Assembly (NCBI RefSeq): GCF_007744255.1
Contig: NZ_CP036267.1
Coordinates: 2,235,500 to 2,299,499 of the forward strand
Length of the DNA: 64,000 bases
Source: Thalassoglobus polymorphus
Lineage (GTDB): Bacteria > Planctomycetota > Planctomycetia > Planctomycetales > Planctomycetaceae
Direction of reading: 5' to 3'
The notes beneath the pieces were generated by a model that did not search any database, was not told the origin of the DNA, and saw only the letters and a program-made list of their open reading frames with translations. Positions 25,617 through 34,806 of this stretch are shown piece by piece. Position 1 is the first letter of the stretch. The number at the start of each line of letters is the position of its first letter. The translations under genes were made by a program, and so were the position numbers.

Positions 25617-28517
25617 ATGATGAATTTGAAGAATCCTGCCCCTGCATGTTTGACCATCTCCGCATGTTTTTTGTTGTCTGCGACCGCATTTGGCGCAGGG
25701 ACTCCGCTTTATGAAACGGATGTTCGCCCGATTCTGAAGGCACAATGCTTTCATTGTCATGGCGAAGAAGAGGAAATCGAAGGTCAGCTTGATTTGAGGC
25801 TTCGCAGGTTAATCGTAAACGGTGGAGATTCTGGACCTGCGATTGTTCCCGGGGATGCAAAAGGGAGCTTGCTGCTGGAGAGAATCGAATCTGGTGAGAT
25901 GCCACCCGGCAAAGTGAATCTTTCTGCGAAAGAAATTGAAACAATTCGTACCTGGATTAATTCGGGAGCGAAAACTGCACGTGATGAGCCGGAAGATATC
26001 GCAGCTGATGATTTTACCTACGAAGAGCGAAATTTCTGGTCGTTTCAACCAATTGGAAAGCCAGATCCTCCGGCAGTCAAAGAGACTTCGCGTGTTCGAA
26101 ATCCGATTGATGCCTTTCTTCTTGCCAAGCTTGAAGAAGCTGGGCTGACCTTTGCTCCAGATGCAGATCGTCGCACGCTGATTCGTCGATTGTCATTCGA
26201 TTTGATCGGTCTTCCTCCGACTCCGGAAGAAGTGAACACCTTTCTGACTGACGACCGGCCAGATGCTTATGAAAGGTTGGTCGACCGGTTGTTGGCATCT
26301 CCCCACTATGGAGAACGCTGGGGCCGACATTGGCTCGATGTGGCAGGATATGCTGACTCAGAAGGGTTCAGCGAAGCGGACACAGAACGTCAATCAGCCT
26401 GGAGGTATCGTGACTATGTCATCCAGTCGATGAACGATGATAAACCGTTCGACCAGTTCATCCGCGAACAACTTGCCGGCGATGAAATGATTGCTGGGCC
26501 ATTCAAGAATTTGTCAGAGGAGAACGTCGAAAAACTGACCGCCACCGGGTTTCTGCGAATGGCTCCAGATGGGACCGGGACCGGTGGCGTAGATCAAAAT
26601 CTGGCGCGTAATCAGGTGATGGCAGAAACGCTGAAGATTGTTTCAAGTTCGCTGATGGGGATGACGGTCGGGTGTGCGGAATGTCACAGTCACCGCTACG
26701 ATCCCATTCGTCATACTGACTATTACTCGATGCGTGCGATTTTTGAACCGGCCCTCGACTGGAAAAAATGGCGTACACCGAAAAGTCGTAGGATTTCTCT
26801 TTATACCGACGAAGACAAACGTCTCGCAGCAGAGATCGAAGCGAAAGCAAAACTTGTTGACGATGAACGGGTTGCACTGACTGCCAAATTCATCGACCAG
26901 ACACTCGACGCACAACTTTTGAAATTGGAAGAGAGTGTCCGCGAACCGTTGCGAGTTGCTTATAAAACTGCTGCTTCAAAACGGACAGCTGAACAGAAAG
27001 AACTTCTCGACAAGTTTCCAAAAATCCTCAAGATCAGTGCCGGCTCACTTTATCTTTATGATCGCGAGATTCGGGTAGAAGCAGCTGCGATTGACAATGA
27101 ACGGAAGAAGAAAGAAAAAGAATTTGTCGAACAGGCTCAAGAGATCGCTCTTTCTTCTTTACCCGAAGAAGAGCGGGCTGCTGTCAAGACGGCATTGAGC
27201 AAAGCGGCGTCGGCTCGTACTCCCGAACAAAAAACTTTGATAGGGATGCACTCCAAGCAGATTGTGACTCTCGCGAACCTTGAGGAATTCGCACCGGAAT
27301 CGGCAGCAGAAATCGAACGGTTGAAAAAGGCTGCCGATGATTTGCGAGCAACGCAAAAAGCCGATCGCATCAAAGAGTTTCAGAACAAGGCGGCTGAAAT
27401 CAGGAATACGAAGCCGAAGGAGGGATTTGTCAGAGCATTGACGGAAGTCGCGGGCCAACTCCCCGAGACTCACCTGTTTTTCCGTGGTGATTTTGAACAA
27501 CCCAAGGAGAAGCTCGCTCCAGCTGGCCTCTCGATTCTGGATGACTACGGACTCGTCTCGATTCCAGTCAATGATTCCAATTTGGCGACATCGGGACGTC
27601 GGCTTGCTTTCGCGAAACGGTTAACCGATGGAAATCATCCACTGACTGCTCGTGTCTTGGTCAATCGATTCTGGTTGAACCATTTTGGTCGCGGAATTGT
27701 TGAAACACCGGGTGACTTCGGTTTCCTCGGTGCGCGGCCGACTCACCCAGAGTTACTAGACTGGATGGCAAGTGAGTTTATGTCGGGCGGATGGAAGTTA
27801 AAGCCCTTCCATAAAATGCTTGTGACCTCGACCGCTTATCGCCAGTCCTCCAAACGAACCGAAGCTGGTGATGAAGTCGACCCGGACAATAAATTGTACA
27901 GCCACATGTCGATTCGTCGTCTTGAGGCCGAAACATTGCGAGATGCTATCCTCGCTGTCAGCGGAAAGCTGAATCGTAAAATGTTTGGCGAACCTGTTCC
28001 CGTGATGGAAGACGCAGTTGGTCAAATCGTCCTCGGAAAAGAAAACCTTGACGGTGAACGAAAGCCGCTGGCGGCCATTGATTTGCAAGGTGAAGAATAT
28101 CGCCGCAGTCTGTACATCCAGGTCCGTCGCAGCCGACCACTCGGAGTCCTCGCTGCATTCGACATGCCTGAAATGGAGCCGAATTGCACCATTCGCAGTT
28201 CTTCGACCGTCACTCCACAAGCATTGATGTTGATGAATAGTGATTTCTCCACTCAGTTTGCTGGAGAATTTGCGAGCCGAGTCGAGGAAAGTTCTCCAAA
28301 CGACTTCAAAAAACAATGTGCTCAGGCGTGGGAACTCGCCTACTGTACTCCGCCATCTGAACAGCAAGTTCAGCGTGGGGTCGACTATCTCACCCAGCAA
28401 AAAGAGTTCTATCAACAGAATCCACCTGCCGGGGTGAAGGCGACTCCAGATCATCTTGCACTGACAAGTTTTTGTCAGGCCTTAATGAGTTCAAATGCCT
28501 TCTTGTATGTTGATTGA
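25617..28517 (+). CDS. PSCyt1-DUF1549-DUF1553 planctomycete cytochrome-like protein
   Basis: A very large (about 966 residues) secreted protein of the type almost confined to planctomycetes and relatives. The start is one of two adjacent ATGs (25617 or 25620), with a signal peptide ending near FGAGTPL. A c-type heme motif CFHCH lies at about 44-48 in the PSCyt1 domain. The DUF1549 domain spans about 155-360 ([53 protein letters not shown]). A charged coiled-coil insertion spans about 400-620. DUF1553 spans about 670-940 (ADEL-type [21 protein letters not shown] in parts, and [15 protein letters not shown]). Its natural substrate is unknown. The DUF1501 gene follows, overlapping or within 55 bp, as in most genomes. 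Confidence 0.93.
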   Translation: MMNLKNPAPACLTISACFLLSATAFGAGTPLYETDVRPILKAQCFHCHGEEEEIEGQLDLRLRRLIVNGGDSGPAIVPGDAKGSLLLERIESGEMPPGKVNLSAKEIETIRTWINSGAKTARDEPEDIAADDFTYEERNFWSFQPIGKPDPPAVKETSRVRNPIDAFLLAKLEEAGLTFAPDADRRTLIRRLSFDLIGLPPTPEEVNTFLTDDRPDAYERLVDRLLASPHYGERWGRHWLDVAGYADSEGFSEADTERQSAWRYRDYVIQSMNDDKPFDQFIREQLAGDEMIAGPFKNLSEENVEKLTATGFLRMAPDGTGTGGVDQNLARNQVMAETLKIVSSSLMGMTVGCAECHSHRYDPIRHTDYYSMRAIFEPALDWKKWRTPKSRRISLYTDEDKRLAAEIEAKAKLVDDERVALTAKFIDQTLDAQLLKLEESVREPLRVAYKTAASKRTAEQKELLDKFPKILKISAGSLYLYDREIRVEAAAIDNERKKKEKEFVEQAQEIALSSLPEEERAAVKTALSKAASARTPEQKTLIGMHSKQIVTLANLEEFAPESAAEIERLKKAADDLRATQKADRIKEFQNKAAEIRNTKPKEGFVRALTEVAGQLPETHLFFRGDFEQPKEKLAPAGLSILDDYGLVSIPVNDSNLATSGRRLAFAKRLTDGNHPLTARVLVNRFWLNHFGRGIVETPGDFGFLGARPTHPELLDWMASEFMSGGWKLKPFHKMLVTSTAYRQSSKRTEAGDEVDPDNKLYSHMSIRRLEAETLRDAILAVSGKLNRKMFGEPVPVMEDAVGQIVLGKENLDGERKPLAAIDLQGEEYRRSLYIQVRRSRPLGVLAAFDMPEMEPNCTIRSSSTVTPQALMLMNSDFSTQFAGEFASRVEESSPNDFKKQCAQAWELAYCTPPSEQQVQRGVDYLTQQKEFYQQNPPAGVKATPDHLALTSFCQALMSSNAFLYVD

Positions 28518-28531
28518 GAAAAAACTCGCAA

Positions 28532-28562
28532 CATTTGCCTCAAGTGATTTTGCCTCAAGTGA
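28532..28562 (+). repeat. 14-bp direct repeat just before the DUF1501 start
   Basis: TTTGCCTCAAGTGAT occurs twice (about 28533-28547 and 28549-28563), immediately before the ATG at 28570. If an upstream start were used this would encode FASSD twice. It may affect translation of the second gene of the pair. Confidence 0.6.
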
Positions 28563-28569
28563 TATTACA

Positions 28570-30033
28570 ATGATTAGAAACGAAAACGATCAATCGGCGT
28601 CGTCACGTCGACACTTTCTGGCCTCTTCAGCGATGGGACTCCAATCCATTGCTCTCGCCTGGTTGTTGCATCAGGACGAAGTGAGCGCGGCACCGGTGCA
28701 GCCAGAATTGTCTCCGACGACTTTCGATCTCACGCCGAAGCAGCCTCCTAATCCTCCGCAAGCTCGGGCGATGATTTCTCTCTTTATGCAGGGAGGTCCA
28801 AGTCATCTGGATCTGTTTGATCCAAAGCCGGAATTGGAGAAATACGACGGCAAAGATTTCCCAGGAAAAATTAAATACGACAACGCTGCTCAAGCCAGCC
28901 CGATTGTCCTTTCGAGTCCCTGGAAGTTTAAGAAATATGGTGAGTCTGGAACGGATCTTTCCGAGCTTCTGCCGAGCCTTTCTGAAGTTGTTGATGACAT
29001 CACTGTTGTCCGGTCGATGCAAACCGGGGTGAACAACCACGGTCAATCTATTCATGCAATGAACACCGGTCGGATTCAGCGAGGGCGCCCCTCTCTTGGA
29101 TCGTGGCTCACATATGGACTTGGAAGTGTCTCGCAGGAACTCCCTGCATTCGTGGCAATGACCGATCCTAGAGGGATCCCGGTAGAAGGCGTTCATAACT
29201 GGTCGAACGGATGGTTGCCTGCACTCTTTCAAGGGACAGTCGTCCGTCCGCGCGAGCCAAGAATTTTGAATCTTGACGCACGCAAAGAGTTGTCAGGTCT
29301 TGCGCAGAAGAACTACCTCTCGTTTCTGAATGAACTGAATCAGGAACATTTGCAACAGCATCCGGGTGAACTCGATTTGCAAGCGCGAATTGCCAGTTAC
29401 GAACTCGCTGCGAAAATGCAAACAGCAGCTAAAGAAGCGCTTGATGTTACGAAAGAGACCAAAGAGACCCACAAGTTGTATGGTTTAGATGACCCAGCCA
29501 CCGAGGAGTTCGGGACTCGCTGCCTGATCGCTCGTCGACTCGTGGAGCGTGGTGTTCGCTTCGTTCAACTCTATACAAAGAATCAATATTGGGATCACCA
29601 CGGAAGTATCCGCTCTGCCCTGCCCGCTTCTTGTAAGAAAACTGACAAGCCGTCTGCAGCACTTGTTAAAGATCTCAAGCAACGAGGATTGCTCGATTCC
29701 ACAGTAGTCCACTGGGGCGGAGAAATGGGACGCCTTCCCGTGATTCAAAACAATTCCGGCGCTGCAAAAGTTGGTCGAGACCATAACACTTACGGCTTCA
29801 GTATGTGGCTGGCAGGTGGTGGATTCAAGGCCGGTGGAACTTACGGTGCGACCGATGAGTTTGGTCACAAAGCTGTTGAGAATGCTGTCAATCATTTCGA
29901 CTATCACGCCACACTGTTGCATCTGTTTGGACTCGAACCCAATAAGTTGGCTTATCTCAGAAATGGACAAGAGCAAACTTTGCTCGACGGGCAACCAGGC
30001 AAGATCGTTCATGGAATTTTGAAAGGTGATTGA
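28570..30033 (+). CDS. DUF1501 protein, Tat-exported sulfatase-superfamily relative
   Basis: A 487-residue member of DUF1501, a large family related to the alkaline phosphatase/sulfatase fold and nearly always next to DUF1549/1553 genes in planctomycetes. The start at 28570 (MIRNENDQSASSRRHFLASS) gives a twin-arginine signal, SSRRHFLASSAMG; an in-frame start at 28495, inside the preceding gene, is also possible. Conserved blocks are MISLFMQGGPSHLDLFDPKP at about 70-90, SMQTGVNNHGQSIHAMNTG, RCLIARRLVERGVRFVQLY and VVHWGGEMGRLPVIQ. GRDHNTYGFSMWLAGGG lies near the C-terminus. It is expected to act with the DUF1549/1553 partner; no activity has been established for the family. Confidence 0.92.
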   Translation: MIRNENDQSASSRRHFLASSAMGLQSIALAWLLHQDEVSAAPVQPELSPTTFDLTPKQPPNPPQARAMISLFMQGGPSHLDLFDPKPELEKYDGKDFPGKIKYDNAAQASPIVLSSPWKFKKYGESGTDLSELLPSLSEVVDDITVVRSMQTGVNNHGQSIHAMNTGRIQRGRPSLGSWLTYGLGSVSQELPAFVAMTDPRGIPVEGVHNWSNGWLPALFQGTVVRPREPRILNLDARKELSGLAQKNYLSFLNELNQEHLQQHPGELDLQARIASYELAAKMQTAAKEALDVTKETKETHKLYGLDDPATEEFGTRCLIARRLVERGVRFVQLYTKNQYWDHHGSIRSALPASCKKTDKPSAALVKDLKQRGLLDSTVVHWGGEMGRLPVIQNNSGAAKVGRDHNTYGFSMWLAGGGFKAGGTYGATDEFGHKAVENAVNHFDYHATLLHLFGLEPNKLAYLRNGQEQTLLDGQPGKIVHGILKGD

Positions 30034-30293
30034 TCAAGTCTCATCTTCCTCGCGAAGTTTTCTGTTCTTGTTGGTTCAAATTTGACAACAGTTTAGAGAC
30101 CATATTCATGAATTTTTAACGCTTTTTGCATCGCTCATTATTGGACGAGTTTTTGGCGAATCCCAACAGAAATTTACTTGAGACGATTGTGAATTCTTGA
30201 GGACTCGTTGAAAATTGGTGCTCCCATTCTCGACGGATAGTTCTATTCGTCCTCTTGTTTCTGTCTGGGTTGCCAATTCAAAGGAGCCAAATA

Positions 30294-31874
30294 ATGAGAT
30301 CGTTTCGTTTTTGTAGTTTTGCAATCATTGCTACATCATTCATCCTCGCCTCGCACGCTAATTCGGCTGATGCACAGTCGAAAAAACCAAACGTTCTTGT
30401 CATCTGGGGTGATGACATTGGGACTTGGAACATCAGCCACAACAATCGTGGGATGATGGGATATCAAACTCCGAACATTGATCGAATCGCTCGTGAAGGT
30501 CTCTCTTTCACCGATTATTACGGACAGCAAAGTTGTACAGCAGGTCGTGCTGCGTTTCTCGGCGGCAATGTTCCCGTCCGTACTGGAATGACAAAGGTCG
30601 GACTCCCCGGAGCAAAAGAAGGTTGGCAGAAAACCGATGTCACCATTGCCACGGTGATGAAAAGCCAAGGCTATGCAACTGGTCAGTTTGGGAAAAATCA
30701 TCAGGGGGATCGAGACGAACATTTGCCGACCATGCACGGGTTCGATGAATTCCTGGGGAATCTTTATCACTTAAATGCTGAAGAAGAACCTGAAAACGAA
30801 GATTATCCAGGTGACTTGGTCCTTCCTAACGGCAAAACATTTCTAGAGCAGTTTGGTCCGCGTGGTGTGATTCATTCCTGGGCCAACGCTGACGGGACTC
30901 AAAAAGTCACGGATACTGGCCCGCTGACAAAGAAACGTATGGAAACCATCGACGACGAAACGGTCGCCGCTGCGAAAGACTTTATCAAACGTCAAAACGA
31001 TGCGGGGAAACCATTCTTCTGTTGGTGGAATGGAACGCGAATGCACTTTCGGACACACGTGAAAGAAGAGCATCGTGGCATTTCTGGACAAGACGAATAC
31101 AGCGACGGAATGGTCGAACACGATATGCACGTGGGCGAACTTCTCAAACTCATCGATGATCTTGGCATCGCAGATGACACAATCGTCTATTACTCAACGG
31201 ACAACGGCCCACACTTCAACACTTGGCCGGATGCGGGGACAACTCCGTTCCGAAGCGAGAAGAATTCCAACTGGGAAGGGGCTTATCGTGTCCCAGCGTT
31301 CATCCGCTGGCCGGGACATTTCCCTAAAGGGAAAACCCTCAACGGCCTTGTTGCTCACGAAGATTGGCTGCCGACATTTGCCGCAGTTGCTGGAGCCCCG
31401 GACATCAAGGAGAAGTTGAAGAAAGGTGTTGAACTGAACAATCGCCAATATCGCAATTTCATCGACGGGTACAACATGCTCGACTACCTGAGTGGGAAAG
31501 TTGAGAAATCACCTCGCAGTGAATTTATGTACGTCAATGACGATGGGCAGATCGTTGCGATTCGGTACGACGACTGGAAAGCGATCTTCCTGGAAAACCG
31601 GGGAGTTGCCTTCGGAGTCTGGCGCGAACCTTTTGTAGAATTGCGAACTCCGCTGCTGTTCAACCTGCGACGCGATCCATTCGAAAAGGCTCAACATAAC
31701 TCCAATACTTACGACGATTGGTTTCTCTCACGAGTTTTTGTACTCCTTCCGATGCAGCGGATTGCCGGACAGTTTTTGATGACTATGCAAGAATATCCGC
31801 CAAGCCAAACTCCTGGATCATTCAATCTTGAAAAGGTCCAGAAGCAAATTGAGTCAGCAACGACTGGCAAATAG
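30294..31874 (+). CDS. secreted sulfatase (arylsulfatase, CTAGR type)
   Basis: A 526-residue type I sulfatase. The ATG at 30294 (MRSFRFCSFA) has the excellent ribosome-binding site AAAGGAG seven bases upstream, so the earlier frame start at 30255 is rejected. A signal peptide ends near ADAQSKK. D40-D41 lie in VIWGDDIGTWN. The formylglycine motif is QQSCTAGRAAFLGG, with C81, Ala at the third position and R85, the CxAxR variant that is common in bacterial arylsulfatases. GKNHQGD and HEDWLPTFAAVAG follow. The C-terminal DWFLSRVFVLLPMQR segment suggests an arylsulfatase A-like product of the planctomycete type. An intrinsic terminator follows at 31893-31932. Confidence 0.93.
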   Translation: MRSFRFCSFAIIATSFILASHANSADAQSKKPNVLVIWGDDIGTWNISHNNRGMMGYQTPNIDRIAREGLSFTDYYGQQSCTAGRAAFLGGNVPVRTGMTKVGLPGAKEGWQKTDVTIATVMKSQGYATGQFGKNHQGDRDEHLPTMHGFDEFLGNLYHLNAEEEPENEDYPGDLVLPNGKTFLEQFGPRGVIHSWANADGTQKVTDTGPLTKKRMETIDDETVAAAKDFIKRQNDAGKPFFCWWNGTRMHFRTHVKEEHRGISGQDEYSDGMVEHDMHVGELLKLIDDLGIADDTIVYYSTDNGPHFNTWPDAGTTPFRSEKNSNWEGAYRVPAFIRWPGHFPKGKTLNGLVAHEDWLPTFAAVAGAPDIKEKLKKGVELNNRQYRNFIDGYNMLDYLSGKVEKSPRSEFMYVNDDGQIVAIRYDDWKAIFLENRGVAFGVWREPFVELRTPLLFNLRRDPFEKAQHNSNTYDDWFLSRVFVLLPMQRIAGQFLMTMQEYPPSQTPGSFNLEKVQKQIESATTGK

Positions 31875-31892
31875 GGCTTTGTTTGAGCAACG

Positions 31893-31932
31893 AAAAGCAT
31901 TGCTGTTTCAACTTGAGGCAGCAATGCTTTTT
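31893..31932 (+). terminator. intrinsic terminator after the sulfatase gene
   Basis: AAAAGCATTGCTG (31893-31905), a 13-base loop, and the exact complement CAGCAATGCTTTT (31919-31931), ending in a run of five T. It lies 18 bp after the stop codon of the sulfatase and has good stem and tract. Confidence 0.85.
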
Positions 31933-32000
31933 CACTATCTCAACTCAAGAGTCGTTTTGAAAATGATGTGCGCATTCTGCCTCGTGGAGATATACGATCT

Positions 32001-32053
32001 TCCACATAAAAGCACTCTCCATGTGGACCCAAAGCACTGAAAATGCTTTGGGT
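32001..32053 (+). other. tandem hairpins upstream of the HAD-phosphatase gene
   Basis: Two adjoining inverted repeats: TCCACAT (32001-32007) with ATGTGGA (32021-32027), then ACCCAAAGCA (32027-32036) with TGCTTTGGGT (32044-32053). They share one base. Located 65 bp before the ATG at 32118, they could be a leader structure or a remnant terminator. No T-run follows. Confidence 0.5.
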
Positions 32054-32117
32054 TCGAATGCGATCAATTTTGTTGAAAATTTCCAGCTCTCTTTTCAATC
32101 TATGGTCAGGTCTTGCC

Positions 32118-33104
32118 ATGTTCTCTTTGCAACGAAATCTATTGTTCGCAGTTATCCCAGTCTTTCTATGCTCAAGCATACAAGCGGATGACCCTCTTCC
32201 TTCCTGGAATGAGACTAGCCCAAAGCATCGCTTGATTCAGTATGTGAAGGACTCCACTACGGAAGGTGAAAGTTTCATTCCCGTTGAAGAACGAATTGCC
32301 GTCTTCGACAACGATGGAACCCTCTGGCCTGAGAATCCACTTCCGTTTCAACTCATTTTCGCGATCGACGAAATTCGCCGCCTCGCTCCTTCTCATCCGG
32401 AATGGAAGGAAGATAAGTTGGTTCAGGCAGTCTTGAAGGGGGATGTGAAAACTCTCAAAGAGAGTGGACGGAAAGGCCTCGGCAAGTTGCTCGCAATGAC
32501 GCATACGGGAATTACCACCGTAGAGTTCGAGACTCGCGTTCAGAACTGGTTGAAAACTGCGAAGCATCCAAGATTTGATCGACCATATAATGAACTCGGT
32601 TACCAACCGATGCTGGAACTGTTGGCATATTTGCGTGCGAACGGTTTTCAAACTTGGATCGTCTCTGGTGGTGGGGTTGATTTTATGCGAGTTTGGACTG
32701 AAGAAGCGTACGGAATTCCACGAAATCAGATTGTGGGATCAGTTGGGAAGACGCACTTCGAGATGCGGGATGGAACGCCTGTGTTGATCAAAGATCCGGA
32801 GATCGATTTCGTTGATGATAAAGCTGGGAAACCAGTCGCCATTCATCGTCAAATTGGGCGCAGACCGAGAGGAGCATTCGGAAACTCGGACGGGGACTAT
32901 GAAATGCTGCAGTGGACCACAATCGGACATGCTCCTTCAATCGGCTTAATTGTTCACCACACAGATGCCGACCGTGAGTATGCCTATGACAAAGCTCCAA
33001 AGAGTTCCGGGAAGCTGATCAAGGGACTTGAGGATGCCGCTAAAAGGAATTGGATTGTCGTCGACATGAAAAAAGACTGGAAGCGAGTTTTCTCTGCGGA
33101 GTGA
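32118..33104 (+). CDS. secreted HAD-superfamily phosphatase
   Basis: A 328-residue HAD hydrolase of the phosphoserine-phosphatase-like group. The ATG at 32118 (MFSLQRNLLFAVIPVF) begins a signal peptide ending near SIQADDP, so it acts outside the cytoplasm; earlier starts would add a second hydrophobic stretch. Motif I is FDNDGTLW with D64 as nucleophile and D66 as acid/base. Motif II is in WIVSGGGVDF, and motif IV is GNSDGDYEML. A cap domain lies between residues about 80 and 150. The physiological substrate is not predictable. It follows the sulfatase on the same strand but a terminator separates them. It is convergent with the gene at 33116, 11 bp apart. Confidence 0.87.
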   Translation: MFSLQRNLLFAVIPVFLCSSIQADDPLPSWNETSPKHRLIQYVKDSTTEGESFIPVEERIAVFDNDGTLWPENPLPFQLIFAIDEIRRLAPSHPEWKEDKLVQAVLKGDVKTLKESGRKGLGKLLAMTHTGITTVEFETRVQNWLKTAKHPRFDRPYNELGYQPMLELLAYLRANGFQTWIVSGGGVDFMRVWTEEAYGIPRNQIVGSVGKTHFEMRDGTPVLIKDPEIDFVDDKAGKPVAIHRQIGRRPRGAFGNSDGDYEMLQWTTIGHAPSIGLIVHHTDADREYAYDKAPKSSGKLIKGLEDAAKRNWIVVDMKKDWKRVFSAE

Positions 33105-33115
33105 TCTCTCAGTTC

Positions 33116-34147
33116 CTACTTTGAACCTGCATGAATTGTGTTGATTTCCTGTTGAATGTGAGTGAACACCATCGGCAGGAAGACGACGCCGGAGTAATGA
33201 TTCGCAGGCATTTTGACATGGTGAGATTTCTCCAGCCCAACGGTGGTCGCGAGCAAGTCGGCATTCTTCGGAGGGACCACCGTGTCAAACATGCCGGAGT
33301 ATAACCAGACACGACTTGGGTTCAGGCGGTGTGCAACGCGTGTTGGTTCGACCGACATTGTCACCGTTTTGAGCTTCTCGCCGGTTAAACCCTGACGAGC
33401 TAGACGTTCTCGGGCCTTAGCTGCGTCTTTCTTTCCGTTTTGAACGATGTCGTAAAGGTCGCCTCCGGCGAGCATCAGAAAGACACCGTCATATTTTCCA
33501 TCCAGGCTGGCTGCTGTGGTCGAAACAAATCCTCCGAGGCTGGTCCCCTGCAGAGTAATCGTTCTTGAGTCGACTTCGGGCAGAACAGCGACCGCGTCTC
33601 TTGCTCTACGGACATCGGCGACGGCTTGCCGCATTGCGGTCACCTGATCGACTTCATGACGTTGCTTAGAATTCGATCGACGCAATCCATAGTACGGCAT
33701 TTGAATCATAAAGGTGTGAAACCCCAAATGCTTCAAACTGCCCGCGAAGAGTCGTCCGACTTCCATGCTGCTTCCGGACTCATGGACAACGACAACTGCC
33801 GGAGCTTTCTGGACGGTCCCCGCATCATCTTTCACCATCGACCATTCCATCGAGACGATGTCGTTCTGGTCATCTCCCGAAGGAACAGCAGAAGAGAATT
33901 GCACGAGTCGGTCGCCATGTTTCGTTTGCGGTGCGCGAACAGTCACTGAAAATTCTTGAGGCTTCCACTTCAGCCCCTTCAAGCAATCGTTCGCGTCTGC
34001 AGATGCATCTTCTAAAACATTCAATGAATCTGAGGCATTGAAGTGTTTCACTTCGGTATTGGGCTTTTGAGCTTCAATGCCCGAAAGATCTTCGGCACAA
34101 ACCGTTCCGCAAATCAATATCTGACAAACAGACAAAAAGCATTTCAT
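33116..34147 (-). CDS. secreted alpha/beta-hydrolase-fold protein
   Basis: A 343-residue hydrolase-like protein. The start at 34147 (MKCFLSVCQIL) gives a signal peptide ending near GTVCAEDLS; an in-frame ATG at 34249 would add 34 polar residues and is less likely. The nucleophile elbow is QGTSLGGF (Gly-Thr-Ser-Leu-Gly), followed by a Asp in the segment LAGGDLYD or MFDTVVPP and a late His in KMPANHYSG, completing a plausible catalytic triad. The strand before the elbow, APAVVVVHESGSSMEVGR, resembles the oxyanion region. It could be an esterase or a peptidase; the acyl substrate is unknown. It is convergent with the HAD gene. Confidence 0.82.
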   Translation of the reverse strand: MKCFLSVCQILICGTVCAEDLSGIEAQKPNTEVKHFNASDSLNVLEDASADANDCLKGLKWKPQEFSVTVRAPQTKHGDRLVQFSSAVPSGDDQNDIVSMEWSMVKDDAGTVQKAPAVVVVHESGSSMEVGRLFAGSLKHLGFHTFMIQMPYYGLRRSNSKQRHEVDQVTAMRQAVADVRRARDAVAVLPEVDSRTITLQGTSLGGFVSTTAASLDGKYDGVFLMLAGGDLYDIVQNGKKDAAKARERLARQGLTGEKLKTVTMSVEPTRVAHRLNPSRVWLYSGMFDTVVPPKNADLLATTVGLEKSHHVKMPANHYSGVVFLPMVFTHIQQEINTIHAGSK

Positions 34148-34806
34148 ACGCTCGGTCCAATCCTGGAAATCATTTAGTTGTAAAATGAGCACATCGCTTC
34201 TTAAGTATGCGGCATGAGATGTGTCATCGTCCAGATTCATTGACGACAATGATATGAATCTCTCAGAGCCACTCCAAGCTTGAACGGGTACGTACTATTT
34301 GAATACGAACTCGTTGCTAAAAGACTCACGCAAATGTCGAGACCGGTTTCCGTCGATGTCTAACTCGATTTGAAATCATATAATGCCATGATCAGCCCCC
34401 CACTCAACTTGTGTTGGCAAGTGGAAATCGCTCTATCCTCAAAGGAATCGGCTGCATATAATTCTGTAACGAGTTTTGTTCTTTGGATCGTAAAGCTGAT
34501 TCCGTCGATTGCTGCGACGATGATACGATCGAACATCGTCATGCTGAATCGATATCGTCTTGGACATCGAACGGAGGCTTGCGACAGGCAGTCGAGTAGA
34601 ACGAGTCCGAAAACCTCTGGAGTCGTTGCTTTTTCTCAATAATTGAGAGAGCAAATTCAAGTTTCAGGACCAGTTCTAGAGCAAATCTAAAATTCGTATT
34701 AACAGTACTGTCTCGTGGCATCAGCGTATGGACTTGTGAAATCGTACATCGCGGACAAGAGAAGCATTGGAAATGCTCTAAACTTCCCTGATTGAAGGAT
34801 CTCCAC
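34148..34806. other. 660-bp intergenic region with a family 2 repeat
   Basis: It separates the divergent hydrolase and SpoVR genes. The only clear element is the family 2 copy at 34598-34677. A short family 1-like end (GCATTGGAAATGCTCTAA) lies at about 34763-34780. Nothing is recognised at 34200-34560, a stretch of AT-rich sequence that might contain promoters. Confidence 0.6.
34598..34677 (+). repeat. dispersed intergenic repeat, family 2
   Basis: An 80-bp copy with terminal sequences AGAACGAGTCC and GGACCAGTTCT as imperfect inverted repeats and internal block GAAAACCTCTGGAGTCG. The internal hairpin is TCTCAATAATTGAGA. It is divergent from the other copies in the middle but has nearly identical ends. 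Confidence 0.8.

Noticed and set aside
27798-28454. 218-codon minus-strand frame
   Set aside because: Antisense to DUF1553; rich in Phe and Arg as expected for a shadow frame.
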